In this document: positions 33,758 through 41,094 of the stretch, piece after piece
Layout of the letters: every line of letters starts with the position of its first letter
Position numbering within the stretch: position 1 is the stretch's first letter
Source of the DNA: JAWXBT01 sp964523015
GTDB lineage: Bacteria > Bdellovibrionota_C > UBA2361 > J135
NCBI GenBank assembly: GCA_964523015.1
Contig: CAZFXN010000018.1
Span: forward strand, 1-44,216
DNA: 44,216 nt
Direction: 5' to 3'
The notes under the pieces: model-generated
Database searches by the model: none
The model's input: only the letters and a program-made list of their open reading frames with translations
What the model was told of the DNA's origin: nothing
Translations under genes and position numbers: made by a program

Positions 33758-35539
33758 TTAGATGAGCGTTAGGATGTATGCGAATCCAAAAATCCCAACA
33801 CTTGCTAAAACTGTAGCTCTAGTAGCCCCAGCAGATCTCTCTCTTCTTATAAAAACCTGTTGTACAATTGAGACGATGTTATTAACTAGCCAATAAAGTA
33901 CCAATCCTGCAGGAAATCCGATAAAGAAAAATGTAAATACTATAGGCATAAACATCATTATCTTTTTCTGCATCGGATCCATCACCGATGGAGTTGTCCA
34001 TTGCTGGACAAACATACTAATACCCATGAGGATAACCATAACTGGAATTCCAATACCCCAAAGTTGAAAACTCTCTGGTGCAGATAGGTCGGTAATCCAA
34101 ATTGCAAACGGTGCGTGTCGTAGTTCTATAGAGTTTAAAAGAACATTATAGAGTCCTAAAAAAACAGGAAGCTGGATTAACATCGGAAAACATCCACCCA
34201 TCGGATTAATACCCTCTTTTTTATAGAGTGCCATTAATTCCTGGTTCATCTTAGTCGGATCACTTGAATGTTTTTCTCTTAGAAGTTTTATCTTAGGTTG
34301 CAATTCCTGCATTGCTCCCATTGATTTAAAGCTCTTTTTAGTAAGCGGCAAAAATAATGCTTTAATAATAAGGGTCAGCATTACAATTGCTAATCCATAG
34401 TTGCCAAAAACAGTGTCTAAAAATCTAAGGAGATCTAACAGTGGGTGAGCAAGCACTGCAAAGAATCCTAAATCAATAGATTGATGAAGGTTAAATCCAA
34501 CTTGCTTAAGTGAGGAAGTTTCCTTAGGACCAACATAGAGTTTAAACTCTCCTCCATCTGGTGTACCGATAGCTTTAATAGCGATCGTATTTTCACGTCT
34601 TACAAGTGCTGTATTCTGCCCAGTAGATAAAGGAATTAAGGCTGTAGTGAAATACTTATCCCCATATTCAATCCAGGTATCGCTACCGAGGATCTCAGAT
34701 CCTTCGGCGATATCAGTGAGGTAAGTTCTAGAGACTGATCCATCCGAGAGCCTTGCCGCCCCTTCAAAATCATAAGTGTTAATATTTTTAATATCTGCTT
34801 TAAAATGAGGCCATTCAATACGAACCCTAGAGCCATCAGGAGTTGAAGTGGAGAGTTTAACATTCAGATCAAAGAGGTATGTATCAGGATGAAAAATAAA
34901 AGTCTTTTTAATCTCAGTACCGTTAGAGAGAGTCCCAACAAGGGATAATGTGACATCATTACTAGTGATTTTGTAACTGTCACCAATCTTAGTAGCACCA
35001 ATCGCATCGACCAATTTATAAGAAACAAAATCGTCGTTTAAACCACCAGCATAAACTGCTAGAGGCAAAGAGGATCCCTCTTTGACAGTGACCATTTCAT
35101 ACGAACCTGCAGAGTCAAATGACTGCTTAAAGCGATCTAACTTAAGACTTTCAACTCGGCCACCTAGAGTGTTTATAGTCATTGAGAAAAGATCTGATTT
35201 AACTTTTAAACTTGGTGCTGCCTTTAGTTCTGCTGGGGTTGGATAACCAACACGCGTGGCTCCCTGTTGAGGAAACCCTTGCTGAGTGACACCATTATTG
35301 AATCCAGAATTTGATTGAGTGACTCCGTTTTGCACTCCGTTTTGCGCTCCGTTTTGAGACTGACCCTGTCCCTGATTTTGCACGGTCTGCCCATCAATTG
35401 TAGCCACCGGTGCCTGCATCGTCTGTCGTGTATACGGAGCCATCACGATCTCTGAGTAGACCATGACGACGATTAGACAGAGCAAGATCGCAATTGCGGT
35501 TCTTTTATCTTCAAGCGGAGAGGAGTTATTATCTATCAT
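33758..35539 (-). CDS. yidC: Membrane protein insertase YidC
   Basis: Inserts and folds inner-membrane proteins, alone or with SecYEG. The Gram-negative form is clear: an N-terminal transmembrane segment (about 14-32), a periplasmic beta-sandwich domain (about 105-345), and the conserved C-terminal five-helix insertase core with FLPLTKKSFKSMGAMQELQPKIKLLREKH, GINPMGGCFPMLIQLPVFLGLY and WLVNNIVSIVQQ. The Asn/Gln-rich linker after the first helix contains a 12-bp tandem repeat. 593 residues is slightly long. It lies between yidD and mnmE. Confidence 0.97.
   Translation of the reverse strand: MIDNNSSPLEDKRTAIAILLCLIVVMVYSEIVMAPYTRQTMQAPVATIDGQTVQNQGQGQSQNGAQNGVQNGVTQSNSGFNNGVTQQGFPQQGATRVGYPTPAELKAAPSLKVKSDLFSMTINTLGGRVESLKLDRFKQSFDSAGSYEMVTVKEGSSLPLAVYAGGLNDDFVSYKLVDAIGATKIGDSYKITSNDVTLSLVGTLSNGTEIKKTFIFHPDTYLFDLNVKLSTSTPDGSRVRIEWPHFKADIKNINTYDFEGAARLSDGSVSRTYLTDIAEGSEILGSDTWIEYGDKYFTTALIPLSTGQNTALVRRENTIAIKAIGTPDGGEFKLYVGPKETSSLKQVGFNLHQSIDLGFFAVLAHPLLDLLRFLDTVFGNYGLAIVMLTLIIKALFLPLTKKSFKSMGAMQELQPKIKLLREKHSSDPTKMNQELMALYKKEGINPMGGCFPMLIQLPVFLGLYNVLLNSIELRHAPFAIWITDLSAPESFQLWGIGIPVMVILMGISMFVQQWTTPSVMDPMQKKIMMFMPIVFTFFFIGFPAGLVLYWLVNNIVSIVQQVFIRRERSAGATRATVLASVGIFGFAYILTLI
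35322..35357 (-). repeat. 12-bp tandem repeat in the YidC periplasmic linker
   Basis: Three units of ACTCCGTTTTGC (third unit slightly changed) encode QNGA-QNGV-QNGV on the reverse strand. In-frame, so length change is tolerated. Confidence 0.75.
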
Positions 35540-35552
35540 TTATCTACTCAAC

Positions 35553-35580
35553 TAATTCTCAATTAATAATTCTCAATTAA
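35553..35580. repeat. 14-bp tandem duplication between yidD and yidC
   Basis: TAATTCTCAATTAA occurs twice in perfect tandem (35553-35566 and 35567-35580), filling half of the 54-bp gap upstream of yidC. Confidence 0.8.
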
Positions 35581-35593
35581 CTTTGCACAAATT

Positions 35594-35830
35594 TTAAGGT
35601 ACATAATCAAAGCCTCCGTCACAAAACGGTTGGCACTTTACAATACGCTTAGCCGACAACCAGCCACCTTTAAGAGGACCATGTTTTTTAAGTGCACTAC
35701 AAACGTAATCCGAACAAGTCGGATGAAAGCGGCAATTCTCACCGAACAGTAACGAAAATGTATGCTTATAAAAAATGTGAAGCCCTGTCACAATCGGGTT
35801 AAACATTTTTTCAATGACAAATTTATACAT
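35594..35830 (-). CDS. yidD: Membrane protein insertion efficiency factor YidD
   Basis: A small 78-residue membrane-associated protein assisting YidC-dependent insertion. The family core is intact: GENCRFHPTCSDYVCSALKKHGPLKGGWLSAKRIVKCQPF with the conserved cysteines, ending GGFDYVP. I place the start at the ATG that overlaps the rnpA stop (TAATG at 35828-35832); an in-frame GTG five codons earlier is a less likely start. Sits between rnpA and yidC as in most bacteria. Confidence 0.93.
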   Translation of the reverse strand: MYKFVIEKMFNPIVTGLHIFYKHTFSLLFGENCRFHPTCSDYVCSALKKHGPLKGGWLSAKRIVKCQPFCDGGFDYVP

Positions 35831-36183
35831 TACAAATCTATACACCGCTCCCTCTTAAGTAGATTTAAAATATCCTGCTCAAGCATATCGTAAGAGCACT
35901 CTAAAACACCACGTCTAGCGATTATTAATAGGTCATAATTTGCACAAAACTTAGCGCGATGACGCCTAAAGATCTCTCTCATCTGCCTTTTAATTCTATT
36001 CCGCACATTGGCATGCTGGTCAATTTTCTTTGTTATTATTACACTAAATCTACTATTTTGAGTCTGTGATGGTGAGATTAGAATAAGAATACGCTTTCCG
36101 TAAAGCTTCCTTCCTTCCTCTTGAAGGCGCACAATTTCGGAACGCTTCTTTATTCGATATTTAGCTGGAAATTTTTCACTCAG
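35830..36183 (-). CDS. rnpA: Ribonuclease P protein component
   Basis: Protein cofactor of RNase P, which matures tRNA 5' ends. The RNA-binding core is VRNRIKRQMREIFRRHR, plus FSVIITKKIDQHANVRN and YDLLIIARRGV. The first conventional start (GTG at 36132) would drop the conserved N terminus. The frame stays open upstream and encodes SEKFPAKYRIKKRSEIVRLQEEG, which matches the family's usual opening (RIKKRSEF). No ATG, GTG or TTG exists before the in-frame stop at 36199-36201. A CTG at 36183 has AAGGA eight bases upstream, so I choose it as a rare non-canonical start, giving 117 residues. Confidence 0.85.
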   Translation of the reverse strand: MSEKFPAKYRIKKRSEIVRLQEEGRKLYGKRILILISPSQTQNSRFSVIITKKIDQHANVRNRIKRQMREIFRRHRAKFCANYDLLIIARRGVLECSYDMLEQDILNLLKRERCIDL

Positions 36184-36296
36184 GAGAGTTATCCTTAATT
36201 ATGAAACTCTAAAAAAACTAGGGACTAAAGCTAAATAGACTTAATCAAGTTCATCCACTACGCAAGCTCTTTAAAAGTGCTTACTAAAAGTGAGAA

Positions 36297-36458
36297 CTAT
36301 CTGTAATGTCCCTTTCTTGGAGTCTTTACTGTAAGACTTTTTCGGCCCCTTTTACGTCGAGCATTTAGAACTTTACGTCCGCCCTTTGTTTCCATGCGAG
36401 CACGGAAGCCGTGGCTAGTCTTTCTCTTTTTCTTACTTGGTTGATACGTGCGCTTCAT
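36297..36458 (-). CDS. rpmH: 50S ribosomal protein L34
   Basis: A 53-residue basic ribosomal protein. The start MKRTYQPSKKKRKTSHGFRA and the block METKGGRKVLNARRKRGRKSL are diagnostic for L34. The protein is about seven residues longer than usual (44-46) because of a C-terminal tail, TVKTPRKGHYR. It heads the rpmH-rnpA-yidD-yidC-mnmE cluster often found close to the chromosome origin and dnaA. Confidence 0.95.
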   Translation of the reverse strand: MKRTYQPSKKKRKTSHGFRARMETKGGRKVLNARRKRGRKSLTVKTPRKGHYR

Positions 36459-36938
36459 GGCTGAAAATCTACTTAATTACAATTAAAACAAGGCTGCATT
36501 ATTAGCGACTTAGGGAGAGAAAAGCAAGAAAGGGCTCAAAAATAGCTGTTGAAACCACTATTTAAGTAAGAATTTACATATTATCCAATCAAAAAATATG
36601 AAATTTCGAGTGGTTAGGGGAAAAGTCACACAAAACAACCCCTCACAGAAGAGCGACCAATAAGTTGCTTAGTGAGTAGTCTCCAGTAAACTTACGAATC
36701 CAAAGATACGATTCCCTAACTCCGCGTATTCCGCGTGCCCCTCCTGTGTGTTTATTCTTTTTATATTTTATGTCGTAGGGCTATGGTGTCTTATATAAGA
36801 TTAACACTGGAGAGCATGGAGTTCTCGGAGGTGTTTAAGATAGTACTTTTCTAATGAGGATAGCATAGCGCAACGATTCTATCTTTTTTCCCATGAAAGA
36901 TTTGTAGGATTTATAGATGGAGAAGATCTAAGGACGCG
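36459..36938. other. Intergenic region upstream of rpmH
   Basis: About 480 bp with no supportable gene. It is AT-rich and holds a possible rpmH promoter, one DnaA-box-like TTATCCAAT at about 36586, a GGGG/CCCC-flanked potential hairpin near 36614-36642 and a small direct repeat TCCGCGTAT/TCCGCGTGC near 36720-36738. I see no box cluster that would identify an origin and no tRNA. Confidence 0.4.
36499..36527 (-). promoter_or_regulatory. Possible promoter of the rpmH cluster
   Basis: On the minus strand TTGCTT (36527-36522) and TAATAA (36504-36499) are 17 bp apart, about 40 bp upstream of the rpmH start. Both hexamers are 4/6 matches. Confidence 0.35.
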
Positions 36939-37811
36939 CTAAAACTTCAACAATTTATCAATAGGGATCTCGTAGCTACTCTCCTGTTTCTCAAGACCTG
37001 AGCTAAGATTAAAATTGAACTCAAACCCAGTAATCTGCAAGCTTTGAGTCTCTTCATTTACGACAATCTTTTTGATCTTATCATCACCTCGCGGACCTCT
37101 CTCCACGATCGTACCTATCTGATACGGCCGTCCGATAAAGCTGCCTTTATTATTAAGATCCACACCATAGAGATCTGAATTTCTTGCTCTGCCGATAAGG
37201 AGTACCTGTTTGCCATTTAGCTCCGCAGTGGCCAATCCAAAACCATCTATATTATCGAGGACACTAAGTATCGCTCCAGTTTTTGCACTTAATTGATAAA
37301 TTTTTCCAGTCTCTTTATTTTTACTACTGCCCATGACAGAGCTAACGTAGATAGATTGAGTGGCACATGAAAATGTTATGCCAAGGATTCCAAAAACATT
37401 TTCATTAAAATTATTACCAGCGATCGGCAATTCAACCCACTTCGACATTACCCCACTATCTGAATCAACTTTATAGATAATATTTTGTTTAGCAGGATTA
37501 TTATAAGTTAACTCAACATGAGGCACAGGAAAGGTATAAACTGCGCCTTTATCATCAAAAGTCATCCCTCCAAGATATCCAGCAATCTGCCATGTTGGGT
37601 GTCGATAAGTTTTCTTTGGATTAGTAGCAACATCAACAAGTGTTAATCCTCTAGTGTAAAGTTCTGTTGTACTTAGTGCAGATCTGTTTAGATCAAATCC
37701 AAATTCCTTTGGAAAACTGGGAGATTTGATACAGTTTTTATCAGATTTAATGACTTCAGCTGCGGCGAAATACGGTAGCAAAAGAGAGAATATTATAATA
37801 AATATACGCAT
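36939..37811 (-). CDS. Secreted beta-propeller-like protein
   Basis: A 290-residue exported protein with signal peptide MRIFIIIFSLLLPYFAAA. The mature part consists of repeated beta-strand blocks with turns such as GGMTFDDKGAVYTF, IIYKVDSDSGVMSKW, GILGITFSCATQSIYVSS, GKIYQLSAKTGAIL and DLYGVDLNNKGSFIG, as in SMP-30/NHL-type propellers. No catalytic residues can be assigned. Its ATG overlaps the stop of the amine-oxidase-like gene (TAATG), so the two are translated together and probably act together outside the inner membrane. Confidence 0.65.
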   Translation of the reverse strand: MRIFIIIFSLLLPYFAAAEVIKSDKNCIKSPSFPKEFGFDLNRSALSTTELYTRGLTLVDVATNPKKTYRHPTWQIAGYLGGMTFDDKGAVYTFPVPHVELTYNNPAKQNIIYKVDSDSGVMSKWVELPIAGNNFNENVFGILGITFSCATQSIYVSSVMGSSKNKETGKIYQLSAKTGAILSVLDNIDGFGLATAELNGKQVLLIGRARNSDLYGVDLNNKGSFIGRPYQIGTIVERGPRGDDKIKKIVVNEETQSLQITGFEFNFNLSSGLEKQESSYEIPIDKLLKF

Positions 37812-39520
37812 TATTTAGCCACCGGAATAGACATCGGAACAAACATCGGACCTGCATAGCAAGGATACACTTTTGCTTGGTACTTACCACCAATCAGCAA
37901 ACTTTCAGCCCAGCAGTACTCATGCCCTATTCGATCATCATTTTTTAACTGGGGAGCGTACCAAAGGACAAACTCTTTATTAAGTAAATTCTCAGGAGTT
38001 GGTTCTATAAATTTTTCCGGTCCTTGACGGTAATCAGTATTACAACATGGGCCTAAAGTAATCAGATTATTTTCTCCTTCGTCGGGTTTCTCTTTTGTAA
38101 TATAAGTATAAGCAAAATCTCCTCTGCCTCCATCACTGAACTGCCCCTTTGATGGCTCTAAAAAGTAAGATCCGTTGGCCGTATCAATCTTAAATTGAAA
38201 TCGATCTTGAAAGTATGAGGTGTCACTTGATTGCAATATCCATTGCTCCTTATCGATCGTTTTCCAGGTATTATCAGTAAATGAGCTTATCTTCTTTGTG
38301 TTACTAAAAGCGATTCTAAATACGGGAGTATATGTTCCATCATTTCCGCAGCCTCGACCAATACTAGCCGCACTTATCCGAAACCTTCCATTAGCATAAA
38401 ATTCATATTTTTGACGGTAATTATAATTACACGGTTTAGGCCAATCTTGATTAAAATAACTCTGTTCAAGTACAAAGCCACTATCTGATAATTCACTACC
38501 TGATGACTCATCTATCTTTGTAATAGTTGGAGGTTTATTGGCGACAACCGCCGCTTGTGAAAAAACTGGGCAGCCAATCGCGTCACTGTAGCCAAAACCA
38601 TCAGTGTTAGAATAACGAACATGCCAATCAACTAACTTTGCACTATTTAAAACTGGCTTGCCTTTGTAGCTGACATTTCGGATCTCAAGCCCATCACTTG
38701 AGGTAATATGATAATCGAGCTTCCAGCCATCCTGACTAACTGTATGGATCTGATCGCAAAAGTTTTGGGTAATATAATCATCCTGTAGTTTTCGTTCCGT
38801 TACAATTGCCGGACCAGTCTCACCAACATTAGTCCAGCGAATGCCAACAATATTAAGATCAGTTAAATCTACAATTGTCCAAAGAGCCTTATCTTTCTTT
38901 ACAAATGTCGGCGCAACGCAAAGGTGCCGGCTACGCTCACACCTAGTTCTGTTTAGAGAAGTTTTAGTGCTGGCCATTAACGCTTCCTTTTCTTTAGGTT
39001 GCCCACCAAGTGCAGCAATAACTTCAGGAGCATTTGTTGCTAATTCAATCGCTAATTTTTTTAACGAGAGTGGAATGTCCGGTTGAGAGTCAGGATAGTG
39101 GGTGATTTGTTCTACCTGTTTGCTTTTGAGATCAACAAGACCAACGGTAGCCATGTTAAGAGCAAAGTTATACATCTCGATTTTAAATACACCTTCAACT
39201 GAACTTGAATCTTTAAGATCCCCTGGTTTTGCCGGATAAATTCCAAACACCTCATTTAGATGTGGAGTATTATCTTTACTTAATAGAAACTTGGTGAAAT
39301 CTTTGTTTGTAAGGATAAGCTGATAAACCTGCCTCTGTTGATCAGTCATTCCATCAAGTTCAATAATTGGACGAGGTGATTTTATGGTTTTAGAAATTTT
39401 TGTACTTCTCGCCATCAATAGTGGAAGATTAGAATCAATGGCTGCCGCTACTGAGTGACAGATAAAAGCTGGGCTATAGATTAAGATAGCGATGATGAAT
39501 TTAAAAAGTTGCCTACACAT
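37811..39520 (-). CDS. Secreted copper-amine-oxidase-like protein lacking the copper ligands
   Basis: An exported protein of 569 residues (signal peptide after ATG 39520: MCRQLFKFIIAILIYSPAFICHSVAAA). By pattern it follows the order of copper amine oxidases: an N-terminal region, then GWKLDYHITSSDGLEIRNV, DGFGYSDAIGCPV, and NYNYRQKYEFYANGRFRIS at about 365-383, which lines up with the quinone-forming NYDY...FYxDG motif. The C-terminal FVLWYAPQL matches IVVWxTFGL. The copper-binding His-x-His that should follow (about residue 398) is absent (GTYTPVFRI), and so is the third His. The protein is rich in cysteines. It is therefore either catalytically dead, structural, or uses another cofactor route. 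A MauG-like gene is divergent from it, overlapping at the 5' ends. Confidence 0.5.
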   Translation of the reverse strand: MCRQLFKFIIAILIYSPAFICHSVAAAIDSNLPLLMARSTKISKTIKSPRPIIELDGMTDQQRQVYQLILTNKDFTKFLLSKDNTPHLNEVFGIYPAKPGDLKDSSSVEGVFKIEMYNFALNMATVGLVDLKSKQVEQITHYPDSQPDIPLSLKKLAIELATNAPEVIAALGGQPKEKEALMASTKTSLNRTRCERSRHLCVAPTFVKKDKALWTIVDLTDLNIVGIRWTNVGETGPAIVTERKLQDDYITQNFCDQIHTVSQDGWKLDYHITSSDGLEIRNVSYKGKPVLNSAKLVDWHVRYSNTDGFGYSDAIGCPVFSQAAVVANKPPTITKIDESSGSELSDSGFVLEQSYFNQDWPKPCNYNYRQKYEFYANGRFRISAASIGRGCGNDGTYTPVFRIAFSNTKKISSFTDNTWKTIDKEQWILQSSDTSYFQDRFQFKIDTANGSYFLEPSKGQFSDGGRGDFAYTYITKEKPDEGENNLITLGPCCNTDYRQGPEKFIEPTPENLLNKEFVLWYAPQLKNDDRIGHEYCWAESLLIGGKYQAKVYPCYAGPMFVPMSIPVAK

Positions 39521-40502
39521 AATCAACCTATCGATTTTTACCTTATCTATCATCTTTTATCTTGGTAGCGCTACCGCACAAACTCCTTCTAAAGAAATAC
39601 TAAGAAAGATAGGAAAGGAGTTATTTTTCGATAAGAACCTCTCCTTTAATAGAACAAAATCTTGCTCTAGTTGCCATGATCCAAAGTTTGCGTTTACTGA
39701 TGGATACCGTCGCTCCCTCGGTGCAACAGGGGATATGCACATGAGGAATGCTTCAACATTAATAAATATTTCTGATTATGAATCCTTTACTATGGGAGAT
39801 CCCAGAATAACTACCCTTGAAATGCAGATTAGAGGGCCATTATTTAATACTGCGCCAATTGAGTTAGGAGTCACTGGATTTGAACAGGAGGTGCTAAGTC
39901 GCTTCGTATTAGACACAGCTTACATCAAGCTCTTTAAAGATGGGGGCATCTCTATTTCTTTACTAAACTGGGATCTTATCATCTCTGCACTCGCTGAGTA
40001 CGTTAGAGATATAAGGAGCTATGATTCAAAATACGACCGGTTCGTAAAAAGTGGTGATACAACAATACTAGACGCCTCTGAACAACGAGGAATGAAATTA
40101 TTTTTTTCAGAAGCTCTTGGATGCACCTCCTGTCACGCAGGTAAAAATTTTAATACCCCAAAAAATAGTAATGAAAAATTCTTTAACAATGGATTCTTTA
40201 GATTAGATGAGACTCACACAGATACAAAATTTAAACCTGATCTTGGATTAGCCCTTGTAACAAACAAGGATCAAGATATAGGAAAATTTAGAATTCCTAC
40301 CCTTAGAAATATCACTATAACTTCGCCCTATATGCATAATGGAACTATCTCTACACTTGAGGAAGTGATCGCAATTTACGGCAAAGGCGGAATAAATAAG
40401 GTAAATATCAGTTCAAAGATCAAAGGGTTTTCTATCTCTAAAAATGAAATCAAAGACTTAATCTCTTTTTTTGGAACCTTAAGATCAGAGGTTAAAAATT
40501 AA
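39492..40502 (+). CDS. Di-heme cytochrome c peroxidase / MauG family protein
   Basis: A periplasmic di-heme c-type protein of 336 residues with a signal peptide (residues 1-29, ending ATA). Heme sites are CSSCH (58-62) and CTSCH (211-215), in the two-domain arrangement of bacterial cytochrome c peroxidases and MauG. Family blocks: GKELFFDKNLSFNRTKSC, RNASTLINI, KFRIPTLRNITITSPYMHNG and TLEEVIAIYGKGG. It either reduces H2O2 or matures a quinone cofactor; sequence alone does not decide. Its start lies 29 bp inside the coding region of the divergent amine-oxidase-like gene. Confidence 0.88.
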   Translation: MMNLKSCLHIINLSIFTLSIIFYLGSATAQTPSKEILRKIGKELFFDKNLSFNRTKSCSSCHDPKFAFTDGYRRSLGATGDMHMRNASTLINISDYESFTMGDPRITTLEMQIRGPLFNTAPIELGVTGFEQEVLSRFVLDTAYIKLFKDGGISISLLNWDLIISALAEYVRDIRSYDSKYDRFVKSGDTTILDASEQRGMKLFFSEALGCTSCHAGKNFNTPKNSNEKFFNNGFFRLDETHTDTKFKPDLGLALVTNKDQDIGKFRIPTLRNITITSPYMHNGTISTLEEVIAIYGKGGINKVNISSKIKGFSISKNEIKDLISFFGTLRSEVKN

Positions 40503-40504
40503 AT

Positions 40505-40960
40505 CTATTTTTCAGATGCCTCTGTTTTCACTGAATTGTTATTTGCAATAATAATTGTCCACGGAACAACGGCTATTACAAGATAAATTGCAATCAGAGT
40601 TGCAATTACTGGTCTAATCCATTTTCGGTTATGCGCGTAGAACGTAAGCACAAGTACTAATACGATTGCTAAAAATTTTGCAATAACCAAAACTGGGGCT
40701 GTCCCGTAAGCTAACATTAGCTCTCTTAAAAACGTATTTCCCTCCATATGCACACCCTGCATCTCTAGTCCTGTGTAGGTTAATAAACCATCAAAGAGCT
40801 GACAGAGAACAAGAGTTACGCCCAAAAGAAACGCTTTTTTTGAAAGGGATAGCGAGCCAACTTGAATAAGCACAGTAGCTTTTCTAGCTCGCTTACCTGA
40901 ATAGGAGATATGTTCAGTTTCTCCATGAACAACCCTTATATTTAGATCTTTTAATGCCAT
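40505..40960 (-). CDS. Small membrane protein, DUF5658-like
   Basis: A 151-residue protein with an N-terminal soluble part of about 38 residues and three hydrophobic segments (about 43-60, 85-107, 115-140). The block QLFDGLLTYTGLEMQGVHMEGNTFLRELM resembles the DUF5658 signature (a polar helix with D and T, followed by E-x-N). Function unknown. I prefer the ATG at 40960 (GGGGAG upstream) to the preceding TTG. It ends 2 bp from the MauG-like gene stop on the opposite strand. Confidence 0.7.
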   Translation of the reverse strand: MALKDLNIRVVHGETEHISYSGKRARKATVLIQVGSLSLSKKAFLLGVTLVLCQLFDGLLTYTGLEMQGVHMEGNTFLRELMLAYGTAPVLVIAKFLAIVLVLVLTFYAHNRKWIRPVIATLIAIYLVIAVVPWTIIIANNNSVKTEASEK

Positions 40961-41094
40961 CAATACTCCCCCTCATCATTTCGGACTTATTAAGGAAATC
41001 CTTGATTCCCAATTTTTTTGGGCTTTAGATGACCCAAAACATTACCGATACTTATCTGGAAGTCTAATCAATATTCAACAGACCATTCATAGTT

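Noticed and set aside
36459..36938. Possible replication origin next to rpmH
   Set aside because: The gene neighbourhood fits and the DNA is AT-rich, but I find only one DnaA-box-like match (TTATCCAAT) and no dnaA or dnaN in the window.
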